From assembly GCF_009674825.1 (NCBI RefSeq), contig NZ_WKJH01000001.1, positions 186,001-250,000 of the forward strand: 64,000 nucleotides of DNA. Reading direction: 5' to 3'. This DNA is from Maribacter luteus. Lineage in GTDB: Bacteria; Bacteroidota; Bacteroidia; Flavobacteriales; Flavobacteriaceae. Positions 1 through 9,845 of the stretch are shown piece by piece. Every line of letters begins with the position of its first letter. Position 1 is the first letter of the stretch. A model generated the notes under the pieces. That model searched no databases. It was given only the letters and a program-made list of their open reading frames with translations, and was not told the DNA's origin. A program made the translations under genes and the position numbers.

Positions 1-1259
1 ACTTGTAGGAAATAAGCAACATCTTTCCAAGATCCTCCCCTAATTACCTTTCTGGCATTGTTTCCGTCGCCACCATTAGGGTTCATCGTAGATACATATT
101 CGTATGAACTTGGATCATAACTGGAGTTTGTCCACTCCGAAACATTCCCTGCCATATTGTACAGGTTAAAGTCATTCGGTTCGTATGATTTGGCCTCAAC
201 GGTGTATAGTGCTTGATCGGCTGCGTAATCACCACGTTGTGGTTTAAAGTTTGCCATAAAACAACCGGTATCACTTATAACATAAGGACCACCCCAAGGA
301 TATGTACCTCCTTCGATACCTCCTCTTGCCGCATATTCCCATTCTGCCTCAGTAGGCAACCTGAATTTATTCACGAATTGTTTACCCCTGCTCTTTTGGT
401 CATCGTTCTTGAACTTGGTTCTCCAATTACAAAATGCCTTGGCCTGTTTCCAGGAAATACCGACTACAGGGTATTCACTATAAGCATCGTGCCAAAAATA
501 ATCGTTGTGCATGGGCTCATTATAGGAATATTCAAAATCCCTGATCCAAACGGTCGTATCTGGATAAATTTCCAATTCTTCATGCTTAATGAAATCTTTT
601 CTGTTTCCGTTTCTGGAACGGGCGGCAGCTTCGATATCCATCCAGCTATACTTATACTTGAGAGCGGTAACATCAATGGTCCTTTGACCATTATATGATT
701 CCTCTTCGGATATATATAAAGAATCCATTACTTCAGTATAATATTCATCTGGGTAGTCCGAGGTATCCCAGACCAAGTCCACATCGGTATTCAATGCACG
801 ACCCTCATAACCTGTTTCTCCCATGCCAGAATAATTATCCAACATATACTTGTCATAAACAGATGCTTTGGTCGTATCCGCATCTTTAAACGCATAATCA
901 CCGATACCTCCATCTTCAGGACCTAATCCCAGCTCATCGGCCAAAATAGCTAATTTGGTTCTGGTTATAGAATCTTTGACCCACTCAACGAACTGCCTAT
1001 ATTCACTGTTCGTTATTTCCGTGTCATCCATATAAAAGGATCGCACTGTAACAGTTTTGGTAGGTGCATTGAGAAGTTTGGCCTGATCTTCCTCACTTTT
1101 ACCCATGATGAAAGATCCGCGTGGGATCAATTCCATTCCATAAGGTTTTTCCGGGTACCACTTTTTGCCTTGGACGCCGACCAGCTCTCCTTTTGTTTTG
1201 GACCCACAACTGGTGAGTAAAAAAACAAATGCTATAGATGATAACAATAGCTTCTTCAT
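1..1259 (-). CDS. gldK: Gliding motility / type IX secretion lipoprotein GldK (partial, 3' end outside the window)
   Basis: About 419 residues are visible; the reading frame is still open at base 1, so the C-terminus is missing. Translation begins at the ATG ending at 1259. The N-terminus is a lipoprotein signal, with lipobox LLTSC and acylated Cys18. The mature part starts with the GldK-like stretch KGELVGVQGKKWYPEKPYGM. The remainder is an FGE-sulfatase (SUMF1-like) fold with the recognisable motifs RLPTEAEWEYAARGG, GNVSEWT and VIRGGSW. GldK forms the outer-membrane-associated ring of the type IX secretion/gliding machine together with GldN. The usual partners gldL, gldM and gldN would lie beyond base 1. 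It follows topA and the arginase-like gene on the same strand, separated by a 120-bp AT-rich gap that could hold its own promoter; I see no clean -7 box there. The identification is by family resemblance and gene context. Confidence 0.9.
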   Translation of the reverse strand, partial: MKKLLLSSIAFVFLLTSCGSKTKGELVGVQGKKWYPEKPYGMELIPRGSFIMGKSEEDQAKLLNAPTKTVTVRSFYMDDTEITNSEYRQFVEWVKDSITRTKLAILADELGLGPEDGGIGDYAFKDADTTKASVYDKYMLDNYSGMGETGYEGRALNTDVDLVWDTSDYPDEYYTEVMDSLYISEEESYNGQRTIDVTALKYKYSWMDIEAAARSRNGNRKDFIKHEELEIYPDTTVWIRDFEYSYNEPMHNDYFWHDAYSEYPVVGISWKQAKAFCNWRTKFKNDDQKSRGKQFVNKFRLPTEAEWEYAARGGIEGGTYPWGGPYVISDTGCFMANFKPQRGDYAADQALYTVEAKSYEPNDFNLYNMAGNVSEWTNSSYDPSSYEYVSTMNPNGGDGNNARKVIRGGSWKDVAYFLQ

Positions 1260-1379
1260 ACTTTAGGTTAAATTTCGATTAAGGTTATAAATGCAAACAC
1301 AATTATTATTCTACTCTCTAAAACTACGTTTTGGGTAAATTATTGTACGTTATACGATTATCGCCTAATTTTTTTTTAA

Positions 1380-2537
1380 TCAGTTAAAGCCTTTTCTGTA
1401 GGCCTTGAACCACCTCTCTGGAATATTCTGGTTGCAAGCATCCAAATAGTCCTGTTCGGTGCAAGGTAATAACGCCACTGATCCGGCTTTAGTATGTGAA
1501 GTCAAAATTGAAGGTACCTCTACCCACCATCTTTCGGTAAGATGGCTCTTATAATAGACCAACTGCTCAGTATCAGTCGGCACGGTATACTTTGTAAAAT
1601 CGTCTGATTTTGAATAAGGGGATTCATCGATCCTGAAATTGACCCCTTCTATGAAGTACCATATGATCTGGGCCAACAATTGGCAAGACTGATCTATATT
1701 TTCCATTTCATAGATGCCGAAAACACTGACCTTCTCGCTTAGGCCCGCATATCTGGCTATGGCACATATCTCCCTTCCATCAAAACCATTAGGTGAGAAA
1801 TTCGGTGAAATTCCAAATTCGCTCGACTTAATCGCCCTGGTATCCAAACTTACCATATGGGCATTTCGAAGTACTGGTTCTGCCAAAGAAACGTCATTGA
1901 TCAACTCACCCAACCTGTAGGCATCAAAAAAAAGGCGATCCATAAGATCTTTTTCTTCCTGCGCGATAAAATAACTTTGGTATCCTAAATTGGAAAAATT
2001 GAAAAGATTGTTCGGTTTATCAGTGATGATCTTACTCATATAGGAGTGGGAAGATATAAGTTCATCTTCCATTCCGAAATCAAAACGACTATCTATCGCC
2101 ACCAAATTCACCATATCACGGATACCGTCATAGGCACGGTAGGCTGCATAGGTAATATCTTGGGTAGCCCCTAAAATAACAGGTATGATATTCTCTTCAA
2201 GTAAACCTGCGACTATTTCCTTAACCACGAAATAGGTGTCATTGACGGTTTCCCCTTCTTCAATATCGCCCATGTCAACAATAGTTGAATTCCAATTGCC
2301 CAACATTAACTTGTACAGTTGAATCCGAATGGCGGAGACATCTAATTTTTCCAGTTTCTTTTCATAGGCGTTACGGGATTCCCGAACACCCAGAAGAGCA
2401 ATGGTCGCATTGGCCAGTACCGGAAGACCATCATTCTTTGTATGTGCATAAATATGTCTTCCAAGAGCCTGTGCGGGTAACAATTCGGTATGGGCCAATA
2501 CCTTATCTTCTACAGGAACCAAAAAATCGAATGCCAT
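1380..2537 (-). CDS. Arginase/formimidoylglutamase-fold protein lacking the metal ligands
   Basis: The protein has 385 residues and aligns by eye with the ureohydrolase (arginase, agmatinase, formimidoylglutamase) family. The three metal-binding motifs are degenerate. The GG(D/N)H position reads GATQD (residues 123-127), the DAHxD position reads DSRFD (149-153), and the SxDxD position reads SLDTR (230-234). Both histidines and an aspartate that hold the Mn2+ pair in active members are therefore replaced. It is probably a non-catalytic pseudoenzyme, although databases are likely to label it formimidoylglutamase. It starts two bases after the topA stop codon, so it is translationally linked to topA, and gldK follows it. 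This position beside gldK suggests, but does not prove, a link to type IX secretion or gliding. The protein has no signal peptide and should be cytoplasmic. Confidence 0.8.
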   Translation of the reverse strand: MAFDFLVPVEDKVLAHTELLPAQALGRHIYAHTKNDGLPVLANATIALLGVRESRNAYEKKLEKLDVSAIRIQLYKLMLGNWNSTIVDMGDIEEGETVNDTYFVVKEIVAGLLEENIIPVILGATQDITYAAYRAYDGIRDMVNLVAIDSRFDFGMEDELISSHSYMSKIITDKPNNLFNFSNLGYQSYFIAQEEKDLMDRLFFDAYRLGELINDVSLAEPVLRNAHMVSLDTRAIKSSEFGISPNFSPNGFDGREICAIARYAGLSEKVSVFGIYEMENIDQSCQLLAQIIWYFIEGVNFRIDESPYSKSDDFTKYTVPTDTEQLVYYKSHLTERWWVEVPSILTSHTKAGSVALLPCTEQDYLDACNQNIPERWFKAYRKGFN

Positions 2538-2539
2538 AC

Positions 2540-5053
2540 TTATTTCTTAGCTTTAGTTTTTGCCTTTGCTTTTGCCTTTGTTTTTGCCTTTGTTTTTCGT
2601 TTTGGGGTCTTCTTCTCTATTAAGGTCTTTGCTTCTTCCAAAGTCATCTTTGTGACGTCAACGGTTTTTGCGAGTTCTACCTTGACCTTACCCTTAATGA
2701 CATTGTGCCTTCCCCATCTGGCCTTTTCTATTCGGATTCCCTCTTCGGGCCATTCCTGTATAAGCTTATCTATTTCTTTTTGCTTCTTGGCCTCTATCAG
2801 TTCTTCAATATCCGCTTGTGAAAGGTTATCGAAATCGTATTTCTTATTTACATTGATGAACATGCCGTCCCATTTAATGAACGGACCAAATCTTCCAACC
2901 CCTTTAATCACATCCTTATTTTCATAAGATGCTATTGGCGCGTCGGCTTTTTGTTTTTCCTTGATCAACTCGATCGCTCGCTCCAAGGATACATCCATAG
3001 CGCTTTCGCCTTTGGCCAACGAAACGAACTTTTTGCCAAATTTCACATATGGCCCAAATCGCCCAACATTTGCCTCTATCTCCTCTCCTTCAAAAACCCC
3101 CAGTTTTCTGGGAAGCTTAAAGAGGTCCATCGCCTCTTCAAAAGTTATCGTATTCAACGATTGGTCTGGAGCCAAACTTGCAAATTGTGGTTTTTCCTCG
3201 TCATCAACGGTACCTATCTGTACCATTGGCCCGAACCTACCTAATCGTACCGAGACTTGTTTACCGGTCTTAGGGTCTTTACCCAATACTCGTTCACCAC
3301 TGGCACGATCTGCATTTTCTTCGACATCAACTACCGTAGGATGGAAATCTTTATAAAAATCTTTCATCACCTTGTGCCAATCTTCCTGGCCATCGGCAAT
3401 CTCATCAAAATCCTCTTCGACCTTAGCCGTAAAGTTATAATCTAAAATATTCGAAAAATGACTTACCAGGAAGTCATTGACGATCATACCTATATCGGTA
3501 GGTACCATTTTTCCTTTATCGGAGCCAACCGTTTCAGTCAATTCCTTTTCCTTGACCACGTTGGCCTTCAAAGTAAATTGAACGTACTTTCTCTCTGTAC
3601 CCTCTACAGTACCTTTCTCTACATAACCTCTATTCTGTATGGTAGAAATGGTAGGAGCATATGTCGACGGTCTTCCGATTCCCAATTCTTCCAATTTTTT
3701 AACCAAGGAGGCTTCGGTAAAACGATATGGAGGTCTTGAAAAACGCTCGGTTGCCGTCATATAATTATTGAACAAGGCATCACCTACCTTCATCGGTGGC
3801 AACATCCCTTCTTGTTCTTCAGAAATGTCCTCATCATCGAGTCCTTCCATATAAACCTTAAGAAAACCGTCGAATTTAATTATTTCACCATTGGCTGTGA
3901 ACTCATCTGAATGCGTACTGGCCTTGATTTTTACGTTGGTTCGCTCTAGCTGGGCATCGCTCATTTGCGAAGCTATGGTCCTTTTCCAAATAAGATCATA
4001 CAACTTTGATTGATCCCGTTCTAAAGAAGGCGACTGTCTTGACATATCGGTAGGTCGAATGGCCTCGTGTGCTTCTTGCGCTCCCTTGGACTTACCCTTG
4101 AAATTACGAACCGTACTGTATTCCTCACCGTAGTGGTCGATAATTTCATCTTTGGCCGCATTGATAGCTTCCCCTGAAAGGTTTACACTATCGGTCCTCA
4201 TATATGTTATAAGACCTGCTTCATATAATCGCTGGGCAACTTGCATGGTCCTAGCCACTGAAAAATATAATTTCCTGGATGCTTCTTGCTGTAAGGTAGA
4301 TGTTGTAAACGGTGCTGACGGGGATTTCTTAGCTGGTTTCTTATCTAAGTTCCCGATAGAAAAATCAGCTTTGATATTTTTATTCAGAAAGGCTTCTGCC
4401 TCTTCCTTTGTAGCAAAAGTTTTACCCAATTTAGCGGTGAATACACCTCCGCTCCCTGTTTTGAATTCTGCCGAAACCTTAAAAGAGGCTTGGGGGGTAA
4501 ATGCTTCAATATCACGCTCCCTTTCCACAATCAACCTTACGGCAACCGATTGTACACGACCTGCCGAAAGCCCTGGTTTTATTTTCTTCCAAAGTACCGG
4601 TGACAATTGGTAACCCACTAAACGATCCAATACCCTTCGCGCCTGTTGGGCGTTTACAAGATCATAATTTATCTCCCGTGGATTTTCAATGGCTTTTTGA
4701 ATTGCTGATTTGGTGATCGAGTTGAATACGATTCTTTTGGTCTTTGCCTTATCTAACCCTAAAGTCTCTGAAAGGTGCCATGAAATAGCTTCCCCCTCTC
4801 GGTCCTCATCACTGGCCAACCATATGGTCTCTGCTTTTTTCGCTAAATCCTTAAGCTTTTTTACTAGGGCTTTTTTGTCTTTATCGACGATATATTTTGG
4901 AATGAAACCATTTTCAACATCAACTCCCAATTCCTTCGAAGGCAAATCGGCTATGTGACCAAAGCTCGATTCCACCTTAAAATCCTTACCCAAAAACTTC
5001 TCTATAGTTTTGGCCTTTGCAGGAGACTCAACAATTACTAAATTTTTCGCCAT
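2540..5053 (-). CDS. topA: DNA topoisomerase I (type IA)
   Basis: The 837-residue protein relaxes negatively supercoiled DNA by cutting and religating one strand. The TOPRIM domain spans about residues 1-120, with Glu9 and the acidic triad in SDEDREGE (Asp82, Asp84, Glu86). The catalytic tyrosine is Tyr284 in LITYMRTDS. The C-terminus carries several TopA C-terminal repeats marked by GRFGPMVQ, GRFGPYVK, GRFGPFIK and a last divergent ARWGRHNV copy, instead of the Cys4 zinc fingers of E. coli TopA. It ends in an Ala/Lys tail of about 20 residues made of KTKAK/KAKAK units, which probably adds non-specific DNA binding. A TACATTTG -7 box lies 19 bp upstream of the ATG. The arginase-like gene follows at a 2-bp gap. 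Confidence 0.97.
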   Translation of the reverse strand: MAKNLVIVESPAKAKTIEKFLGKDFKVESSFGHIADLPSKELGVDVENGFIPKYIVDKDKKALVKKLKDLAKKAETIWLASDEDREGEAISWHLSETLGLDKAKTKRIVFNSITKSAIQKAIENPREINYDLVNAQQARRVLDRLVGYQLSPVLWKKIKPGLSAGRVQSVAVRLIVERERDIEAFTPQASFKVSAEFKTGSGGVFTAKLGKTFATKEEAEAFLNKNIKADFSIGNLDKKPAKKSPSAPFTTSTLQQEASRKLYFSVARTMQVAQRLYEAGLITYMRTDSVNLSGEAINAAKDEIIDHYGEEYSTVRNFKGKSKGAQEAHEAIRPTDMSRQSPSLERDQSKLYDLIWKRTIASQMSDAQLERTNVKIKASTHSDEFTANGEIIKFDGFLKVYMEGLDDEDISEEQEGMLPPMKVGDALFNNYMTATERFSRPPYRFTEASLVKKLEELGIGRPSTYAPTISTIQNRGYVEKGTVEGTERKYVQFTLKANVVKEKELTETVGSDKGKMVPTDIGMIVNDFLVSHFSNILDYNFTAKVEEDFDEIADGQEDWHKVMKDFYKDFHPTVVDVEENADRASGERVLGKDPKTGKQVSVRLGRFGPMVQIGTVDDEEKPQFASLAPDQSLNTITFEEAMDLFKLPRKLGVFEGEEIEANVGRFGPYVKFGKKFVSLAKGESAMDVSLERAIELIKEKQKADAPIASYENKDVIKGVGRFGPFIKWDGMFINVNKKYDFDNLSQADIEELIEAKKQKEIDKLIQEWPEEGIRIEKARWGRHNVIKGKVKVELAKTVDVTKMTLEEAKTLIEKKTPKRKTKAKTKAKAKAKTKAKK

Positions 5054-5071
5054 CTACCTTATTTATGGGTA

Positions 5072-5079
5072 CAAATGTA
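5072..5079 (-). promoter_or_regulatory. Bacteroidota -7 promoter box of topA
   Basis: On the minus strand this reads TACATTTG, a perfect TAnnTTTG. It would start transcription about 10-12 bases before the topA ATG. No clear -33 TTG is visible at the usual distance. Confidence 0.5.
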
Positions 5080-5251
5080 TACTAAAAATTAAACTTTGAA
5101 ATTTGAAGTATTCATTTTTCCCTATTATTCCTAAATAATAACCATTCAAAATAACGAAATCCATAGAAATATAAAAGTTTGGCAAAGTCGGGCACCAGTG
5201 CCCAAAAAATATTTCTATTTTTAAGGGAACTATCTAAAAAAGAACCCGATA

Positions 5252-8200
5252 ATGAAACAAATTTGCACGGCTATTCTATTCGCATTTCTCTTTCTACAAC
5301 CTTTTCAAGATACATATGCACAACGAAAGAAAAAGACCATTTCCTTTAATGACTCATTATATAATGGTATGAAATACCGTCCTATCGGGCCTTTTAGAGG
5401 CGGAAGGGCCGGTACGGTTTCGGGCGTGTTGAACAACCCAAACATTTATTACATGGGTACGGCCGGTGGTGGTGTTTGGAAAACGACGGATGCAGGCAAT
5501 TCATGGGAATGTATCTCTGACGGATTTTTCGGAGGCTCTATTGGTGCCGTGGCCGTATCGGAGTCCGACCCAAATATCATCTATGTCGGTGAGGGCGAAC
5601 AAACATTGCGGGGCAATGTTTCTTCCGGAAAAGGATTATGGAAAAGTATGGATGCAGGAGAAACCTGGAAATTCATCGGCCTCAAGGATTCAGAGCATAT
5701 TGCCAGAATACGAATTCATCCAAAAAACCCTGATTTGGTATATGTAGCGGCTATTGGTAATTTATGGAAGCCGAACGAAACAAGAGGTGTATTCCGCTCC
5801 AAAAATGGAGGTGATAATTGGGAAAAGGTTCTTTATGTAAGCGATAAGGCCGGTGCGGGTGATTTAATATTGGATCCCAACAATAGTAGGATTATTTACG
5901 CCACGACTTGGGAAATGAAAAGGAATGGCTACCGTATGGATAGTGGCGGACCGGACAGTAAGCTTTTTAAAAGTACCGATGGTGGTGATACTTGGAAAGA
6001 CATTTCATCCCAGACCGGACTACCAGATTTTCCTTGGGGTATTGTCGGCATAACGGTATCTCCAGTTGATTCCAATAGGGTTTGGGCCCTTATCGAAGCG
6101 GAAAATGGAGGCTTGTTCCGTTCTGACGACGCTGGAGCAACCTGGGAAAAAATAAACGAGAACAGAGCCCTTCGCCAACGTGCTTGGTATTACACCCGTA
6201 TTTATGCCGATACTGAAAATATAGATAAGCTTTACGTAATGAATGTCAGTTATGGGGTTTCTACCGATGGAGGAAAAACCTTTACGCTAAAAAATGCCCC
6301 ACATGGCGACCATCATGATTTATGGATAGACCCGCAAAACAATAACAGAATGGTAATTGCCGATGACGGCGGTGCCCAAATTTCAAATGATGGCGGTAAT
6401 AATTGGACCACTTATTACAATCAACCTACGGCACAGTTCTACCGTATTGCGACAGATAGTATTTTCCCTTATCGTATTTATGGTGCACAACAAGACAATA
6501 CGGCTTTGCGTATTTCCCATAGATCTTCCGGGGCTTCCATTTCAGAACGTGACTGGGAACCTACTGCAGGTGGGGAAAGTGCACATTTGGCACCTGACCC
6601 AAAAAACAATCAGATCGTTTACGGGGGTACTTACAAAGGCTATATGAATAGATTGGACCACACCACCGGCCAAGCTCGCTCGACCAATGTTTGGCCAGAC
6701 AATCCCGCAGGTTCCGGTGCTGAAATCATGAAATACAGGTTCAACTGGAATTACCCGGTCACTTTTAGCAGACATGATTCCAATAAATTATATGCAGGAT
6801 CCAACTATTTACATGTAACGACCGATGAAGGCCAGTCGTGGAAAACCATTTCCCCTGATCTTACAAGGGGTTTACCGGAAACGATAAAGTCATCCGGCGG
6901 ACCAATTACCCAAGACAATACCGGTGCGGAATTTTATTCGAATATTTTCGTAATCTCGGAGTCCATCTTGGAAAAAGGTGTCATATGGACGGGTAGCGAC
7001 GATGGTTTGATCCACGTAACCAGGGATAATGGTGTTTCATGGGACAATGTAACGCCTCCTTCATCCATTTCCCCTAAATTGAACATGATCAATTCCATTG
7101 ATCCAAGCCCTTTCCATAAAGGAACGGTTTACGTAGCTGCTACAGCCTACAAATTCGGCGATTACACACCATACCTATATAAGACTACCGATTATGGAAA
7201 AACATGGACTTTAATTACCAAGGGCATAAAAGACAATTATTACACACGGGTAATACGAACAGACCATGAACGCGAAGGACTTTTATATGCCGGAACCGAA
7301 TGGGGCATGTACATTTCATTCGATGATGGTAATTCTTGGTCCCCCTTTCAATTGAACTTACCGATTACGGCCATACGCGATTTACATGTTAGGGACAATG
7401 ACCTGATAGTGGCCACCCATGGTAGAAGTTTTTGGATCATTGATGACCTAACACCCTTACACCAACTTTCGAAAACTGTTGCCGACAGTTCTTTTTATCT
7501 GTACAAACCCGATACTTCATATAGGATGCATCAATCCGGTGGATGGTCAAAACCCAACACCAAACTCGTTGGGGAAAATCATCCAGATGGGGTAATGATT
7601 AATTTCTACTTGAAGAAATTTCAGGAAAAGGATACTGTACAACTCGAAATCTTAGAAGAAAACGGAGCTTTAATCCAAGGTTATTCAACACATGCCAAGG
7701 CCGACAAATTGAATCCCTCAGCCACCAAACGCTTAAAAGTCCAGGCTGGCGGCAATAATATGGTTTGGAACATGCGTTACCCTGGATACAAAACGTTCAA
7801 AGGCATGATCTTTTATTCTTCACCGAACAAGGGACCCAAGGCGGTTCCCGGAAATTACAAACTTAAACTTACCGTGAACGGTGTTTCCCAAGAACAGGGA
7901 TTTGAGATTATAAAAGACCCTAGATTACCCAACTCGCAAAATGATTACAGGGAACAATTTGACTTTTTGATCGCAGTACGCGACCAAGTAACCAAAGCGA
8001 ACGAAGCCATCATCAAAATAAGAAGCATTCAAAAAGATTTAAAATACTTAAAGGATAAGACAAAAGACAATGATAGTTTACAAACGTTGATCACGGAATA
8101 TGAAGCTGAACTTTCGGTGATAGAGAACAATATTCATATGACCAAGAACAAAAGTAGGCAAGACCCACTGAATTACGGTATACGCATTAATAATAGGCTG

Positions 8201-8392
8201 GCCTTTCTTTTAGCTGATTCACAAAGGGGCGATTACCGGCCTACCCAGCAGGCAAAAGAGTTTTTTAATGAGATCGTTGCGGAACTCGATGTGCAGATCA
8301 ACAACCTTAACGGCCTCGTGGATAAACAAACGGCAATAGTAAATTCCAAAATAGAGGAAGAGGAAATTAAATTCATATCTACCGAACCATGA
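5252..8392 (+). CDS. Secreted BNR/VPS10-like beta-propeller protein
   Basis: The 1046-residue protein has a Sec signal peptide (about residues 1-23, ending DTYAQ). Most of it consists of sortilin/VPS10-type or BNR propeller blades, with repeated turns such as GGGVWKTTDAGNSW, GKGLWKSMDAGETW, SKLFKSTDGGDTW, GGLFRSDDAGATW and YLYKTTDYGKTW. These blades (S/T-x-D-x-G-x-T/S-W) match the family often annotated as glycosyl hydrolase or VPS10 domain-containing protein in Bacteroidota. About residues 770-1046 form a separate C-terminal region with a predicted helical, coiled-coil segment (IIKIRSIQKDLKYLKDK). No glycosidase catalytic site can be assigned, so a substrate is not proposed. It is transcribed divergently from topA, and a bidirectional terminator follows. 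Confidence 0.8.
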   Translation: MKQICTAILFAFLFLQPFQDTYAQRKKKTISFNDSLYNGMKYRPIGPFRGGRAGTVSGVLNNPNIYYMGTAGGGVWKTTDAGNSWECISDGFFGGSIGAVAVSESDPNIIYVGEGEQTLRGNVSSGKGLWKSMDAGETWKFIGLKDSEHIARIRIHPKNPDLVYVAAIGNLWKPNETRGVFRSKNGGDNWEKVLYVSDKAGAGDLILDPNNSRIIYATTWEMKRNGYRMDSGGPDSKLFKSTDGGDTWKDISSQTGLPDFPWGIVGITVSPVDSNRVWALIEAENGGLFRSDDAGATWEKINENRALRQRAWYYTRIYADTENIDKLYVMNVSYGVSTDGGKTFTLKNAPHGDHHDLWIDPQNNNRMVIADDGGAQISNDGGNNWTTYYNQPTAQFYRIATDSIFPYRIYGAQQDNTALRISHRSSGASISERDWEPTAGGESAHLAPDPKNNQIVYGGTYKGYMNRLDHTTGQARSTNVWPDNPAGSGAEIMKYRFNWNYPVTFSRHDSNKLYAGSNYLHVTTDEGQSWKTISPDLTRGLPETIKSSGGPITQDNTGAEFYSNIFVISESILEKGVIWTGSDDGLIHVTRDNGVSWDNVTPPSSISPKLNMINSIDPSPFHKGTVYVAATAYKFGDYTPYLYKTTDYGKTWTLITKGIKDNYYTRVIRTDHEREGLLYAGTEWGMYISFDDGNSWSPFQLNLPITAIRDLHVRDNDLIVATHGRSFWIIDDLTPLHQLSKTVADSSFYLYKPDTSYRMHQSGGWSKPNTKLVGENHPDGVMINFYLKKFQEKDTVQLEILEENGALIQGYSTHAKADKLNPSATKRLKVQAGGNNMVWNMRYPGYKTFKGMIFYSSPNKGPKAVPGNYKLKLTVNGVSQEQGFEIIKDPRLPNSQNDYREQFDFLIAVRDQVTKANEAIIKIRSIQKDLKYLKDKTKDNDSLQTLITEYEAELSVIENNIHMTKNKSRQDPLNYGIRINNRLAFLLADSQRGDYRPTQQAKEFFNEIVAELDVQINNLNGLVDKQTAIVNSKIEEEEIKFISTEP

Positions 8393-8400
8393 CCAACAAA

Positions 8401-8428
8401 AAAGGGAAGCTGAAATAAGCTTCCCTTT
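8401..8428. terminator. Bidirectional rho-independent terminator
   Basis: A perfect 10-bp stem (AAAGGGAAGC / GCTTCCCTTT) with an 8-base loop is flanked by A-rich and T-rich tracts. It lies between the convergent BNR and LVIVD genes and can serve both. Confidence 0.85.
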
Positions 8429-8446
8429 ACTTTTTAACTGGTAGTT

Positions 8447-9688
8447 CTATAATTGCAAGGTACTCAATAGGGCTATCTCATTGTCGAGATAATCATATTG
8501 ATATAGGACATCCTCACCAACCATAAGTAATGTATTCTCTAAAGGAATTACATCGAATGTATTGATGTTTTTAAAATGGTTCAAGGCCTGTAAATCCTCA
8601 ACATTGGACTTATCATATACCTTTAATCCGGAATCCCCGTCACAAACGAACAATTTCTCTTCTTTAACACCAAGTCCATAAGGTTCATCCATAGGATATT
8701 CCGCCGTTAATTCCGGCTTATTGATGTTTGAAATATCAACAATGAACAATCCACTTGATATTGCCCCACAGGCGTTACCTCCTCTTAAGGTAACATAGGC
8801 ATAATCACCGTCTACCACAACGGGGTCACAGGCCGTACCATGTTCAAATTCAGAAACAAAGGTCGGCGTTGCCGGTGAAGAGATGTCATAGATATACATT
8901 CCCCGCATACTGCCCAAGAACAAATGCTGCCCTCTATTGAATATGGTCTCAATATCAAAACCTGCATACACATCCTCCAGATCTTCCGGGTTCTCTAAAT
9001 CCTGGATATTGAAGATATTAATATTGTGACTGTCGACCGCATAAAGAAAATCCCCTACGATCTTAAAGCGCGCCAAGGAACCTCCTTGACCTACCAAAGC
9101 ATCAGTGGCAGATTCTGCCATTGCAAATAATTCACCATCAACGGTAAACCGTTCCTCATATTCCAAAATAGGCCTTCTTTCGGTCACCGTTTCCCACCCG
9201 AGCAATATGTCGTTTTCGTAATCTATGCCATCATACTCATAGAAATCTGCCACGGGCCATATCACATTGTCACGCAATACATCCTCAAGTCGATCCACTA
9301 TTTTGATATTCATAATATCCGAAATATCCAACACGACCAAATCCGTTAGGCTATCGGCATATAGATAATCATCCTTTATAGAAATATCCACATTTCCGGC
9401 AATTTTGATGAACGATACTTTTCTGGGGTTATTCGGGTCACTATTATCAATAACATGAACCCCTCTATACTTATCATTTACAAAAATATAATCCTGATAA
9501 GCGTATATTTTCCCTGACTCCGTTACAGGCATGGGAGCGATCACATCCACACTATTTTTAAATTCTGTTTTACTTATGGTCAAAGGTTTGGCAACCAGAT
9601 AATCAGCATATTTACCGTCATCGGATTTTTCACAGGACACCAAAGCCATGGCCGTCACGAACAGAAGCAGCATCACTTTCTTTTTCAT
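8447..9688 (-). CDS. LVIVD-repeat lipoprotein
   Basis: The 413-residue protein carries a lipoprotein signal with lipobox ALVSC (Cys19). The mature part has the short propeller-like LVIVD repeats: GVHVIDNSDPNNPRKVSF, LVVLDISDIMNIKIVDR, INIFNIQDLENPEDL, MYIYDISSPATPTFVSEF, LFIVDISNINKPELTAEY and LKVYDKSNVEDLQAL. Proteins of this family are predicted surface or outer-membrane beta-propellers of unknown ligand. It is monocistronic as far as can be seen and ends at the shared terminator. No function beyond the fold can be supported. Confidence 0.85.
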   Translation of the reverse strand: MKKKVMLLLFVTAMALVSCEKSDDGKYADYLVAKPLTISKTEFKNSVDVIAPMPVTESGKIYAYQDYIFVNDKYRGVHVIDNSDPNNPRKVSFIKIAGNVDISIKDDYLYADSLTDLVVLDISDIMNIKIVDRLEDVLRDNVIWPVADFYEYDGIDYENDILLGWETVTERRPILEYEERFTVDGELFAMAESATDALVGQGGSLARFKIVGDFLYAVDSHNINIFNIQDLENPEDLEDVYAGFDIETIFNRGQHLFLGSMRGMYIYDISSPATPTFVSEFEHGTACDPVVVDGDYAYVTLRGGNACGAISSGLFIVDISNINKPELTAEYPMDEPYGLGVKEEKLFVCDGDSGLKVYDKSNVEDLQALNHFKNINTFDVIPLENTLLMVGEDVLYQYDYLDNEIALLSTLQL

Positions 9689-9845
9689 AAAATGGTTTTT
9701 ATATTAAAAAGCCTGAAGCAATCTACCTTTTGGAACACCTAAAAAACCTGATGACCTCATGGTTTATTCCATTACCTTTTTAATGCGGTTATGCATTTAA
9801 GATGCACAAACTGTTCATACGTTGCGTAATGGTATGTAAACAAGA

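Noticed and set aside
213-698. A 161-codon open frame on the plus strand
   Set aside because: It is antisense to gldK, whose protein is clearly recognisable; the peptide has no family resemblance.
5190-5203. Short palindrome GGGCAC-CA-GTGCCC between topA and the BNR gene
   Set aside because: It is a 6-bp stem with a 2-base loop, has no clear relation to a promoter box and no second copy, so a regulatory role cannot be supported.
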